Below are positions 25,252-33,841 of a DNA stretch of 64,000 nt, piece by piece; positions within the stretch are counted from its first letter, which is position 1; the number at the start of each line of letters is the position of its first letter. The notes under the pieces were generated by a model. That model did no database searches. It had not been told where the DNA came from and saw nothing but the letters and a program-made list of their open reading frames with translations. A program made the translations under genes and the position numbers. The stretch covers positions 1 to 64,000 of the forward strand of contig CAMCTJ010000008.1 in NCBI GenBank assembly GCA_945878405.1, read 5' to 3'. Origin of the DNA: Bdellovibrio sp. ZAP7. GTDB taxonomy: Bacteria; Bdellovibrionota; FAC87; UBA2466.

Positions 25252-26412
25252 ATGAAACAGTGGCTTTTCTTAGCTGCATCAATTGCTCTGATGGGAAATC
25301 AGGCATTGGCCCAGAAGTATTTTTATGTAGAAGTTCCTTTTAAAGCAGTCAGCGAAGTAGGGGAACTGAGAGCCCGCGGACTCGATATTGCTGGAATTAA
25401 CTTAGAAAATAATTCGGTGAGTTTGGTAGTCACTGAAAACGATTTAAGAGCCACACGTGATTTAGGGGTTTTATCCTTTCGAGAAGTCGACAGACTGGAT
25501 GAAGAGTACAAAAACCCTATCGAATTAGAAGCACTTCTTATCGATTACGAAAAAAACTTTCCTGATTTAGTCCGACGAGAATCTATCGGTAAATCTCATC
25601 AGGGCAGAGATATCTGGGCTGTAGTTCTCACTCAAAAGCATTCCAAGGTGCAGGCTCCAAAGAAAGCAATGGTTGTAGATGCTATGCACCATGCCCGAGA
25701 AGTAATGACTACGGAAGTGGCTATCGACATCATCGATTATTTAACCAAAAACTATGAGACCGAACCCAAAGTAAGAAATTGGATGGATACTTATGAAATT
25801 TGGGTGGTTCCCATGCTGAATCCAGATGGAAATAACAAAGTTTGGGAAGAAGATACCATGTGGAGAAAAAATACCCTGGGAGGTTATGGGGTAGATGTAA
25901 ACCGAAACTATCCCTATTCTTGGGGAAAATGTAACGGTTCGTCAGGGTTTCAGTTTTCAGATACTTATCGAGGACCCTCGGAAGGATCAGAACCTGAGAC
26001 AAAAGCAATGATGGAACTGATTAGTCGAGTACAGCCAAAGTTCAATCTTTCTTTCCATTCCTATTCAGAAATAGTTATCTACCCCTTCGGCTGCGAACCT
26101 CAAACCGTTCCTGAGCCAGATGCACAGATCTATTTAAAGACTGCGAAAGAATTAGCCAGTAAGTTAGTTCGAGATTCAGGTTCTGGAAGTTACAAAGCGG
26201 GAACGGCGTACGATCTTCTCTATAATGTTGACGGAGGATCTATTGACTGGATGTACGGAAAAGAAAAAGTCATGTCTTTTGTCGTTGAGCTAAATGGGAG
26301 TTCACAAGGCTTTCAACCTAACTATCAAAAATGGCGAGATAGTACGGTGAAGCGCCAGCGACCAGGATGGATGTACTTGCTCGATCAAATGGCCGCTCCT
26401 GGAATTAAATAA
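25252..26412 (+). CDS. Secreted zinc carboxypeptidase (M14)
   Basis: 386 residues with a signal peptide (MKQWLFLAASIALMGNQALA), an N-terminal propeptide-like region (~21-85) and the M14 domain. Zinc ligands: HxxE in MHHAREVMT (~143-147) and His in LSFHSYSE (~268). Substrate arginine/asparagine in VDVNRNYPYSWG and catalytic Glu in VVELNG (~344). It removes C-terminal residues from peptides outside the cytoplasm. Own promoter region upstream; followed 10 bp on by the GT4 gene. Confidence 0.92.
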   Translation: MKQWLFLAASIALMGNQALAQKYFYVEVPFKAVSEVGELRARGLDIAGINLENNSVSLVVTENDLRATRDLGVLSFREVDRLDEEYKNPIELEALLIDYEKNFPDLVRRESIGKSHQGRDIWAVVLTQKHSKVQAPKKAMVVDAMHHAREVMTTEVAIDIIDYLTKNYETEPKVRNWMDTYEIWVVPMLNPDGNNKVWEEDTMWRKNTLGGYGVDVNRNYPYSWGKCNGSSGFQFSDTYRGPSEGSEPETKAMMELISRVQPKFNLSFHSYSEIVIYPFGCEPQTVPEPDAQIYLKTAKELASKLVRDSGSGSYKAGTAYDLLYNVDGGSIDWMYGKEKVMSFVVELNGSSQGFQPNYQKWRDSTVKRQRPGWMYLLDQMAAPGIK

Positions 26413-26422
26413 GTTTAATGAA

Positions 26423-27604
26423 ATGAAAGTAAACGTATTACCAGGAACACGTTTTCACAGCACTCAGCTCATAGATAAACTCTATGAGCTGCAGTGTGAT
26501 GTGAAAGTCTATTCATCAAGCCCCAAGAAGAACTTCAGAACAACCGCTTCTTTTTCCTATCAATTTGTTCCTCAAATCGCAGTTATTCTGGAGAGAATGT
26601 TCAAAACGGATCTAGCGCCATTAGAATTAGGTCAAAATAAAATTTACGATCAATTGTGTGCCTATTTAATGCGCGATTGCGATGTGCTCCATGGTTGGGC
26701 TGGATTAAGTTTAGACAGTGGAATTCGAGCGAAGAAGCGGGGGAGCATTTACGTTTTAGAGCGATCCTGTCCTCACGTCTTGTTTCAAGAAGAACTCATT
26801 GCTCGCGAAAGCGAAAAACTCGAAGTTCCCTATATTCCAAAACCAAATTGGTGGTTAGATCGCTCTCTTCAGGAATATGAAGAGGCGCATACGATTATTA
26901 CGCCATCCGACTACACTCAAAACACACTACTTGAGCGGGGTGTACCTAGAAATAAACTGAGGAAAATTCCTCTGGATCGATTGATTCAAGTTAAGATTCC
27001 GAATCAAAAATTCAAAAAACAGTCTTTAACAGTGGGAACCATTGTTGGTAATCCGCTTCGCAAAGGGTTGGTTTATCTACTCGAGGCTTGGGAGAAACTG
27101 GCTCTTCCGGACGCGCGTCTCATTATTAAAATGAATCCTGTTCAGTTGGAATCTTTTCCTCTACTCAAGGAAATGATCCAACGTCAGCCGACTATTGAAG
27201 TTCGAGGATTTTATCCAAACTTAAGTGATTTTTATCATGAGTGTGATCTTTTTGTACTCCCTTCGGTTGATGATGGGTTTGGATTGGTGGTCACCGAGGC
27301 GCTCGCACATGGCTTGCCCTGCATTGCCACTGACCATGTTGGCGCTATTGAAAATTTTAAGAACAGACCTTTTGTGAAGGTTGTGGAGGCCGGCAATTCC
27401 GACAGGCTGGCTACCGAGCTAAACAAACTTTACGACAATCAAGAGGAGTTGAGAGAGCTTCGCGAATCTATCATTCACTATTTTAGGAATTCTAAAACCC
27501 AGCAAAGTCTCTATGAGTTGGGAATTGAGAATTTGTACCAACCCGTAATTAATCAAAAACGGAGTCTTTTCTCTCAGAGTGACAGTCTTGCGAACCCCAG
27601 CTGA
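26423..27604 (+). CDS. Family 4 glycosyltransferase
   Basis: 393 residues, GT-B fold. The C-terminal domain has GTIVGNPLRKGLVYLLEAW and the nucleotide-sugar site LFVLPSVDDGFGLVVTEALAHGLPCIATD with the EX7E pattern of group-1 enzymes. N-terminal RxH-like motif PGTRFHSTQL. Cytoplasmic, no membrane helix. Acceptor and sugar cannot be inferred. It starts close after the M14 peptidase stop; the 3' end overlaps the convergent QueD-like gene by 31 bp. Confidence 0.8.
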   Translation: MKVNVLPGTRFHSTQLIDKLYELQCDVKVYSSSPKKNFRTTASFSYQFVPQIAVILERMFKTDLAPLELGQNKIYDQLCAYLMRDCDVLHGWAGLSLDSGIRAKKRGSIYVLERSCPHVLFQEELIARESEKLEVPYIPKPNWWLDRSLQEYEEAHTIITPSDYTQNTLLERGVPRNKLRKIPLDRLIQVKIPNQKFKKQSLTVGTIVGNPLRKGLVYLLEAWEKLALPDARLIIKMNPVQLESFPLLKEMIQRQPTIEVRGFYPNLSDFYHECDLFVLPSVDDGFGLVVTEALAHGLPCIATDHVGAIENFKNRPFVKVVEAGNSDRLATELNKLYDNQEELRELRESIIHYFRNSKTQQSLYELGIENLYQPVINQKRSLFSQSDSLANPS

Positions 27605-27960
27605 ACCCCTTTGTCCCAAATCCCCACTTGAATAAAACTCAATGCCGGTGGGTTTTTAGAATTGAGTTGATTTAAGGGCTCCTTCAGGCGGTTTAAGAGG
27701 AATAGGGCAATGTTTTCACACGTTGGACAAGCCCTGGTATCATAGTCTAAATAATCGTTATTATTAAGAAAAGTGTTCTGAAGGGGCTTTAGTATCGAAC
27801 TTAAAAGTTCTTGAGCGTGGGTGAGGCTCACGACACGTCCCCTCTCCAAATCGCCTTTCAGGCCGACTTGAATATCCCAGCGATGACTATGGGGCTTCTC
27901 TCGCTCTTCTAAGCTATGAGTCGCCTCAAGGGCCAGAGTAACGACTAGTTCTAACTTCAT
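27574..27960 (-). CDS. QueD/PTPS-like protein lacking the catalytic cysteine
   Basis: 128 residues from the ATG at 27960, preceded by GAGAGGGCT. The 6-pyruvoyl-tetrahydropterin synthase/QueD fold is suggested by EATHSL (first zinc His), HSHRW (second and third zinc His) and the PTCENIALFLLNRL helix matching QueD PTSEVLA. The nucleophilic Cys that normally precedes HGH is absent (only SLEEREKP separates the His motifs) and the terminal catalytic Glu region reads WDKG. It may be a divergent PTPS subfamily or a non-catalytic pterin binder. Convergent with GT4. Confidence 0.7.
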   Translation of the reverse strand: MKLELVVTLALEATHSLEEREKPHSHRWDIQVGLKGDLERGRVVSLTHAQELLSSILKPLQNTFLNNNDYLDYDTRACPTCENIALFLLNRLKEPLNQLNSKNPPALSFIQVGIWDKGVQLGFARLSL

Positions 27961-28135
27961 AGCCCTCTCAGGTAGCCCAGAATTGTCCAAGCTTCAAGTG
28001 ACGAAAAAAGAGCCGGTTTGCCAAATTGGAGCTCCCGCCCGACATTTCGGCTTGTTTTCTCGGCTAAGACTGTGGCAGCCGGGTTGCAATTATCGGGGGG
28101 AGAGAAGAGAGAGTAGGATTAAAAAGGAACGCTTT

Positions 28136-28450
28136 ATGTTACCTCGAGTGCTTCTTATTTTCGTATTTTTAGTTCTGATTGTTCTTGCTGTAAAAAGGGG
28201 AGTGAGTCACAGTCGGGAAATCGTCCAGCAAGTTCCTGGATACCCAGCTCCCGTCGCAATCAAAAAAATGAATTCGGTTTCAGATGAGGAATTTTTAAGG
28301 AATTTACCCTCAGCCAGTGATTATGCTTTTTCTTTTGATTCAGAGAGGGCCTTTAATGAAGTCAAAGCTAAACCCGTCACAGTGGCAAAGCGAAAGGTCA
28401 AATTAGCAAAACGACCTTTTATTACTAAAACTAAATTTGTGAAGCACTAG
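28136..28450 (+). CDS. Small membrane-anchored basic protein
   Basis: 104 residues. AAGGA seven bases before the ATG at 28136; the frame extends upstream but without a ribosome site. One N-terminal transmembrane helix (LPRVLLIFVFLVLIVLAV), then an exposed region ending in a Lys/Arg-rich tail (VAKRKVKLAKRPFITKTKF). No family recognised. Confidence 0.6.
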   Translation: MLPRVLLIFVFLVLIVLAVKRGVSHSREIVQQVPGYPAPVAIKKMNSVSDEEFLRNLPSASDYAFSFDSERAFNEVKAKPVTVAKRKVKLAKRPFITKTKFVKH

Positions 28451-28472
28451 TCCGTGCCAATTAGCTTTTAGT

Positions 28473-28487
28473 GCCCTATAGTAGGGC
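28473..28487 (+). promoter_or_regulatory. Hairpin occluding the ribosome-binding site
   Basis: GCCCTA-TAG-TAGGGC, a perfect 6-bp stem, ends three bases before the ATG at 28491. The only Shine-Dalgarno-like bases (AGGG) are in its 3' arm, so folding would hide the ribosome site. Confidence 0.4.
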
Positions 28488-28490
28488 CCT

Positions 28491-29135
28491 ATGTTTTCAA
28501 TTTTTAAAATTCTCTCTTTCATTGCCGTTTTTTTCGTTCCTCCATTCCTGGCCTTTGCCAATCCTGTCGAAACAGATCTCTGGAAATGTGAGAAAGCGGA
28601 GTGGAGTCAGGAACCCGAACTCACCGATGGCATTTTTACAGCAACTATCTCGGGTACTTGTTGGGTCAATATTCAAAAAGAGGCTGGGATCCAGTGGCTT
28701 TTTGAGAGGCTTCAGAAGGAATATCAACGCTCCGAAAAATACGAAATCCATCAGGGGCCGGTGCTTTCTCAAGATGGCTCCTATGTCGTCGTGAACTACG
28801 ATCTCACCGATAAAGTTGATGAAGAAGATTCTGATTTGGCTATTCGACAAGATGTTCAACTAAAGACGGACAAAACAAAAGAGCTCATTTACCTGACAAA
28901 TTCCAAAAAAATTCAAGCCTCTGGCACAGCGGCGTATCTCAGATCCGTTTCATTTGAAACCGAAGTAAGAGCACTTTCAAATGCGTATCGCGTGAGCCTT
29001 CACAATAGAGTTGAAATAGAAAAACCGTGGTTTGCCATGGGTTTCGTATTTAAGCCTATGAGTGCCTCCATTACTCAAGAAAAATTTATCAAGGCTCAGG
29101 AAAAACTGATCCAATATCTTTTGCCCAGTTTGTGA
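28491..29135 (+). CDS. Secreted protein of unknown function
   Basis: 214 residues with a signal peptide (FKILSFIAVFFVPPFLAFA). Two cysteines (WKCEKAEW and GTCWVN) probably form a disulfide. The rest alternates beta strands and amphipathic helices and resembles START/SRPBCC-type secreted proteins only vaguely; I do not assign a family. Convergent with rlmH, 10 bp gap. Initiation may be limited by a hairpin over its ribosome site. Confidence 0.65.
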   Translation: MFSIFKILSFIAVFFVPPFLAFANPVETDLWKCEKAEWSQEPELTDGIFTATISGTCWVNIQKEAGIQWLFERLQKEYQRSEKYEIHQGPVLSQDGSYVVVNYDLTDKVDEEDSDLAIRQDVQLKTDKTKELIYLTNSKKIQASGTAAYLRSVSFETEVRALSNAYRVSLHNRVEIEKPWFAMGFVFKPMSASITQEKFIKAQEKLIQYLLPSL

Positions 29136-29145
29136 ACCCGCTTTT

Positions 29146-29583
29146 TTATTCGTGGTGGTAAGCCATACCCTTAATAATTGTGAAGGCGCGATAAATTTGT
29201 TCACAGACAAGAAGCCAAGAAAAATCGCTGGGGAGTGTGCAATCTGAGAGGCTCCAGATGTGATTTGTCTTGCTCCGAAACTGTTCGGGAAGTCCGTAGG
29301 GACCACCGATGACAAACACAACTTTCTTATAAGAAGGCGAATCTATCCAGTTGTTCAGGTGTTTTGACAACGTGATTGAACTCCACTGTTTTCCTCTCTC
29401 ATCTAACGCCACCACCAGCGTTTCTTTATCTAAAAGTCGACTTAATCGGGTCTCGACGTCGCCTTCTTTCCAGAGGGTTGATTCGACCCCTAAGTAAGGC
29501 TTTAGTCTCTTAAGGTACTCATGAGTAATCTCAGTGATGCCAGGATGGCGGCACTTTCCAATTTTTATAATTTCAATTTTCAC
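29146..29583 (-). CDS. rlmH: 23S rRNA pseudouridine-1915 N3-methyltransferase RlmH
   Basis: 145 residues, SPOUT-class. Motifs: VVALDERGKQWSS, the SAM-binding trefoil FVIGGPYGLPEQ and the C-terminal EQIYRAFTIIKGMAYHHE, all diagnostic for RlmH. It methylates pseudouridine 1915 in helix 69 of 23S rRNA on assembled ribosomes. Slightly shorter than the E. coli enzyme. Monocistronic by position. Confidence 0.95.
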   Translation of the reverse strand: MKIEIIKIGKCRHPGITEITHEYLKRLKPYLGVESTLWKEGDVETRLSRLLDKETLVVALDERGKQWSSITLSKHLNNWIDSPSYKKVVFVIGGPYGLPEQFRSKTNHIWSLSDCTLPSDFSWLLVCEQIYRAFTIIKGMAYHHE

Positions 29584-29672
29584 AATGTGGGCCTAAACGT
29601 CTCTAATCCCACAAGACATTTCAAGTTGAAAATTGATTGGTCTAGAGATTCTGCATCTCATACAATAGAAAA

Positions 29673-30182
29673 ATGAAAACTCTGCTCATTCTTCTTGGGG
29701 TAGTCGCCAGTTCGAATCTCTTTGGAGAAAATCTAGAGTCTGAGACAAAGGCAATTGAAAGAGCCCATGAAACGGTATCTGCCTCGCGAAACAACTTTAA
29801 AAAGGCACTTGCTTCGGGAGAATGTAAAATGAGCGCACCCCCTTTGGGCGCTAAGAACGAAAATATCGAAGTTGGAAGAACCAGTCACAAATTACGTAAT
29901 CAAACGAATCAGCCACGGGATTGGGTGAAACCAATTTTAGAAGAGTACGTTCGAACTCCAGTTGCAAAGCAAAATAAACATAAGTTAGTTAATTTAGGCC
30001 CCGGTCATTATGGATATGTAGAGCCTCTTTATGTCGAAGCGGTCTGCTTGAATTGCCACGGAGCAACCTTGAAGCCAGAAGTGAGAAAAGAGATCACAAA
30101 ACTTTATCCCTCTGATAGCGCCACAGGTTTCAAGCTGGGAGAATTTCGAGGCTTAATTTGGCTTGAGAGCAAGGGGCGTTAA
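29673..30182 (+). CDS. Periplasmic c-type heme protein, DUF3365/Tll0287-like
   Basis: 169 residues with a signal peptide (MKTLLILLGVVASSNLFG). A CxxCH heme c site is present as CLNCHG (~127). The preceding sequence (VGRTSHKLRNQTNQPRDW and GYVEPLYVEAVCLNCHG) matches the DUF3365 pattern, a Tll0287-type PAS-like heme sensor domain. It stands without a kinase or cyclase output domain, so it could be a redox or gas-sensing periplasmic protein. Confidence 0.75.
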   Translation: MKTLLILLGVVASSNLFGENLESETKAIERAHETVSASRNNFKKALASGECKMSAPPLGAKNENIEVGRTSHKLRNQTNQPRDWVKPILEEYVRTPVAKQNKHKLVNLGPGHYGYVEPLYVEAVCLNCHGATLKPEVRKEITKLYPSDSATGFKLGEFRGLIWLESKGR

Positions 30183-30251
30183 CGAGTTTTTATTTGCCTT
30201 TCCTGAGACCCCCGTGGAAAATAAGTGTCTCTCTTTCTTTTAGGGGAACTC

Positions 30252-30734
30252 ATGATTAAAAAGGATATGGTCGTTTCTATCAAGTACCGTCTGACCAACG
30301 GTTCAGGCGAAGTTCTTGATGAGGCCGATGCTTCAGATCCCTTTTCTTATCTCCATGGGCACCAGCAAGTTATTCCAGGAATGGAAAATGGGCTGGAAGG
30401 ACTCAAAAAGGGTGACACGACGAAACTGACCATTTCCCCCGACGAAGGATATGGAGAGGTAAACGAACAGTTAAAGCTCACTTTGAGCAAAGATGTTTTT
30501 CCAAAAGATTTTCCATTGGAGGAAGGTGCTCAGTTTCAAGCCGACTTAGGTAATGGACGTCGAAGCGTATTTACAATCCTTGAAATAAATGGAAATGAAG
30601 TGGCTGTTGATGGAAATCACCCACTGGCTGGCGTCACTCTAAACTTCGACATTGAAGTTTTAGATGTTCGAAAGGCAACCAAAGAAGAGCTAGAGCATGG
30701 ACATTCTCATGAGGGTGATGGGCATCACCACTAA
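30252..30734 (+). CDS. slyD: SlyD-type FKBP peptidyl-prolyl isomerase
   Basis: 160 residues from the ATG at 30252 (AGGGG five bases upstream). FKBP core with Tyr/Phe pocket residues and the SlyD order: VSIKYRLTNGSGEVLDEA, PFSYLHGHQQVIPGMENGLEG, SPDEGYG, the IF domain insert and NHPLAGVTLNFDIEVLDVR. It ends in a His-rich tail (HGHSHEGDGHHH), a metal-binding feature of SlyD. Folds proteins and can deliver nickel. Ends 4 bp into the CBS gene on the other strand. Confidence 0.93.
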   Translation: MIKKDMVVSIKYRLTNGSGEVLDEADASDPFSYLHGHQQVIPGMENGLEGLKKGDTTKLTISPDEGYGEVNEQLKLTLSKDVFPKDFPLEEGAQFQADLGNGRRSVFTILEINGNEVAVDGNHPLAGVTLNFDIEVLDVRKATKEELEHGHSHEGDGHHH

Positions 30735-31189
30735 GCTACTTTCTTTCCAAATTCAAAGCCGGAATCAGTCGAAATAATACATTGGAGATCGTTAATCTCG
30801 TGCGCTATCAAAGCGTAGAGGTCTGAAAACGTCACAATGCTAACTGCCTCACCTAATGAATTTACTACTGGTAATCTTCTAATTTGAGAATCTTTCATAA
30901 TGCTAATGGCATCATGCAATCCACTCTTGAGAGTGATAGTTTTCACAGGAGAAGTCATCACCAGCCTGACTGGGTCAGCAACAGAAATGGCTGGCTCTTT
31001 TGAAAGAGCGCGTAAAAGTAGATCTCGATCGGTAACAATCCCTTTAGGAACTCCTTGTTCTACTACGACAACGCAGCCTACGTTGTGTTTCTCCATGAGT
31101 CGAGCAACAGACTGAATCGATTGTCCGGGCTGACAGGTTATTAAAGGTGTCTGGCTTTTTCTGATGGGAAAGATGGATTCTAGTGGCAT
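30731..31189 (-). CDS. Tandem CBS-domain protein
   Basis: 152 residues consisting of one CBS pair: VARLMEKHNVGCVVVVEQGVPKGIVTDRDLL (first) and AISIMKDSQIRRLPVVNSLGEAVSIVTFSDL (second). CBS pairs bind adenosine nucleotides; no attached enzyme or transporter is present. It is 46 bp downstream of the alcohol dehydrogenase on the same strand and could be cotranscribed with it. Confidence 0.85.
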   Translation of the reverse strand: MPLESIFPIRKSQTPLITCQPGQSIQSVARLMEKHNVGCVVVVEQGVPKGIVTDRDLLLRALSKEPAISVADPVRLVMTSPVKTITLKSGLHDAISIMKDSQIRRLPVVNSLGEAVSIVTFSDLYALIAHEINDLQCIISTDSGFEFGKKVA

Positions 31190-31235
31190 AAGGCCTCCTC
31201 TTTAATTCAAAGAAGCAAGCTTTATGCCTGAATCA

Positions 31236-32282
31236 TCAGCCAAGGCTCTTCATATCGATAACAAATCGATACTTAACATCTGAACGAAGCACACGTTCGT
31301 AAGCTTCATTAATTTTTTGAATCGGGATTATTTCGATGTCAGAAACAATTCCGTGTTTGGCGCAAAAATCGAGCATCTCTTGGGTCTCTTTAATTCCGCC
31401 AATCAGAGATCCAGATAAGTTTTTGCGAGACAGAATGAGACTAGTGGATGCTACCGCAAGAGGTTGCGTCGGCACCCCCACCAAAACCATCGAAGCGTCT
31501 CGTTTTAAAAGAGAAAGATATTGATTAATATCATGGGGCGCAGACACGGTATCCAAAATAAAATCGAAAGAATTCGCAAGGGTACCCATTTGTTCTGATT
31601 GCGTGGACAAAATCACCTGATGAGCTCCCAATCTCTCTGCATCTTTCCTCTTTGATTCGGAAGTTGTGAAAACAACAGTCTCCGCGCCAAGCGCTTTTGA
31701 AAACTTAACCGCCATATGTCCCAGCCCGCCTAGTCCGACGATGCCAACCTTCTGGCCAGCCCCCACTTTCCAATGGCGCAAAGGGGAATAGGTAGTGATG
31801 CCAGCACACAAAAGAGGAGCTGTCGCAGCTAAATTTAATTTGGGATCGATCTTGAGAACAAATTCTTCTCGGACAACAATCTTATTGGCGTAGCCACCAT
31901 AAGTAGGGGTATGGCCGTCGCGTTCCACGCTGTTGTATGTCCCAACCATTCCATTTTGACAGTATTGTTCGTGGCCCTCATGACAAGAGGTACATTCGCG
32001 GCAGGAGTCAACTAAGCAACCTACACCAACTAAATCACCTACATTGAAGTAACTGACTCCATTCCCCACTTTAGAGACTGTCCCAACAATTTCATGACCG
32101 GGAACCATCGGATAGATCGATCCCCCCCATTCATCTCTTGCTTGGTGGATATCTGAGTGGCAGACACCACAGTAAGCGACGTCGATCACAACATCATTTT
32201 CGCGGGGAGAGCGGCGTTCAAACTGGAAAGGCCCTAGGGGATTCTTGGGGCCAAGCGTGGCGTATCCTTTTGCTAAAATCAT
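31236..32282 (-). CDS. Zinc-dependent NAD(P) alcohol dehydrogenase (YahK/CAD-like)
   Basis: 348 residues, medium-chain dehydrogenase. Catalytic zinc: CGVCHSDIH and GHEIVG. Structural zinc cysteines in VDSCRECTSCHEGHEQYC. Rossmann motif VGIVGLGGLGHMAVK. The sequence fits the cinnamyl-alcohol-dehydrogenase/YahK group of broad aldehyde reductases using NADPH. Upstream 29 bp lies the epimerase gene on the same strand; the two may share a promoter. Confidence 0.9.
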   Translation of the reverse strand: MILAKGYATLGPKNPLGPFQFERRSPRENDVVIDVAYCGVCHSDIHQARDEWGGSIYPMVPGHEIVGTVSKVGNGVSYFNVGDLVGVGCLVDSCRECTSCHEGHEQYCQNGMVGTYNSVERDGHTPTYGGYANKIVVREEFVLKIDPKLNLAATAPLLCAGITTYSPLRHWKVGAGQKVGIVGLGGLGHMAVKFSKALGAETVVFTTSESKRKDAERLGAHQVILSTQSEQMGTLANSFDFILDTVSAPHDINQYLSLLKRDASMVLVGVPTQPLAVASTSLILSRKNLSGSLIGGIKETQEMLDFCAKHGIVSDIEIIPIQKINEAYERVLRSDVKYRFVIDMKSLG

Positions 32283-32311
32283 AAAGTTCCTCTTTGTGAG
32301 TAACTTTAAAA

Positions 32312-33271
32312 CTAAGCTGCTTTTACTTCAAGATCGGAAACTAGGTGATCCCAAAGTTCTTCGATCCCATCTTCAAGGTTATGCTGGCATTTCCAGCCAG
32401 TGGCGTTCATCAATTTAGAGCAGTTAAGAACTGTCCATTGATTTTCCGGAATGGGGTTGGGTGTTAATTCAAAGGGAACCTGACGCTGAGTCACTTTTTC
32501 AATGACGTGAAAGACCTCCATCAGGCTCGTTCCCACACCACTTCCTAAGTTGTAGGTCCCAGTAATAGGTTTATGAGATTTTAGTATTGAGTCGAGAGCC
32601 GACAAAACATCATCGATATAAATAAAGTCCTTAACGGTATCTAGAGAAGACCAGATTTTAATCGGTTCGTACTTAAGCATTTTACCCAAGAGTACACCTA
32701 TCAAACCTTGTTTCGTTCTATTTAACTGACCCAGACCAAAAGGATTAGAAAGACGCAAGAGCGTCGAGTTCATTTCAAAAGAGCGAGAGAACTCTTCAAT
32801 GACATATTCCGATATGAGCTTATTTGCAGCGTAAGGGGTGCGAAGCACCGTAGGAGATTCTTCTCGGTAGGGTTGTTGGCGGCTTGTATCTTTATAAATG
32901 GCTCCCCCTGAGCTTGCATAAATTATATTTTTAACTCCAGCTTGTTTCATTTTTTGAAGAAGCTGTTCGGTCGCCAGTAAATTTAATCCAATCAGCCGAG
33001 CGGGATTATGCTCTCCATCTGCTGGAAAGCCCCGATTGGCAAAATGAAATACACAATCGACTCCCTCAACAAGGGACTGGGAAATCAAAGAATGTTCAAG
33101 CTCTCCCACAATCGGAACAACCTTGTTTGCTAATTCCTTTTTGGGTGAGCGAGAAAAGAGAGCTCGTATTTCAGTAACCTGGGGATCCAAGGAGAAATAA
33201 TCTAGGGTTGAGGAGCCCAAAAAACCGCCAGCGCCTGTAATTGCGATTTTGATTCCGGGTAATTTTTTCAT
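32312..33271 (-). CDS. NAD-dependent sugar epimerase/dehydratase
   Basis: 319 residues, extended SDR. NAD site IAITGAGGFLGS, catalytic Ser/Tyr/Lys in YASSGGAIYK and YAANKLISE (Y-x3-K), and LRLSNPFGLGQ and YIDDVLSAL as in UDP-glucose 4-epimerases. Product sugar cannot be told. Divergent from the glutathione peroxidase gene. Confidence 0.85.
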   Translation of the reverse strand: MKKLPGIKIAITGAGGFLGSSTLDYFSLDPQVTEIRALFSRSPKKELANKVVPIVGELEHSLISQSLVEGVDCVFHFANRGFPADGEHNPARLIGLNLLATEQLLQKMKQAGVKNIIYASSGGAIYKDTSRQQPYREESPTVLRTPYAANKLISEYVIEEFSRSFEMNSTLLRLSNPFGLGQLNRTKQGLIGVLLGKMLKYEPIKIWSSLDTVKDFIYIDDVLSALDSILKSHKPITGTYNLGSGVGTSLMEVFHVIEKVTQRQVPFELTPNPIPENQWTVLNCSKLMNATGWKCQHNLEDGIEELWDHLVSDLEVKAA

Positions 33272-33364
33272 GGGGTTTAATGGGAAGTAATACTTATTTA
33301 TCGGCTTTTTAGAGCTGAATCTAAAAGCGCTTGAAACTCTCCTTAACCGAGGTATTATCGCGCA

Positions 33365-33841
33365 ATGTCAATCTATGATTTTTCAGTACGAACTATCGGT
33401 GGTCTTGAAACGAAGCTCGAAAGTTATCGGGGAAAGACTCTCTTAATTGTCAACGTGGCGAGTCGATGTGGATTTACCCCTCAGTATGAAGGTCTTGAGA
33501 ATCTTTATCAAAAATACGGGTCTCAAGGGTTAGTTGTTTTAGGTTTTCCCTGTAATCAATTTGGGGCTCAAGAGCCAGGTTCAGAGAACGAGATAAAAAA
33601 TTTCTGCGATACCAATTATCATGTCACTTTTCCCCTTTTCAGCAAAGTGAGTGTCAATGGGCCCGAGGCACATCCGTTATATAGCTATTTAAAAAAGGCT
33701 AACCCCGGCATTTTAGGGACCGAAGCTATCAAGTGGAATTTCACCAAGTTTTTAGTCGATAAAAATGGCAACGTGGTGAAACGGTTTGCACCTGTTGAAA
33801 AGCCCGAGTCATTAGAAAAAGAAATTTGTGCGATCTTATAG
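33365..33841 (+). CDS. Glutathione peroxidase family protein
   Basis: 158 residues. Catalytic tetrad of cysteine-type GPx: Cys in NVASRCGFTPQ (~36), Gln in GFPCNQFGAQE (~70), Trp and Asn in IKWNFTKFLVD. The extra Cys in FPCNQF is the usual position of the resolving Cys region in thioredoxin-dependent GPx. Detoxifies peroxides. Its 3' end overlaps the methyltransferase start by 14 bp, indicating an operon. Confidence 0.93.
   Translation: MSIYDFSVRTIGGLETKLESYRGKTLLIVNVASRCGFTPQYEGLENLYQKYGSQGLVVLGFPCNQFGAQEPGSENEIKNFCDTNYHVTFPLFSKVSVNGPEAHPLYSYLKKANPGILGTEAIKWNFTKFLVDKNGNVVKRFAPVEKPESLEKEICAIL

Noticed and set aside
27960-28135. preQ1-type riboswitch between the QueD-like gene and 28136
   Set aside because: No aptamer pattern could be recognised in the short divergent region on either strand.
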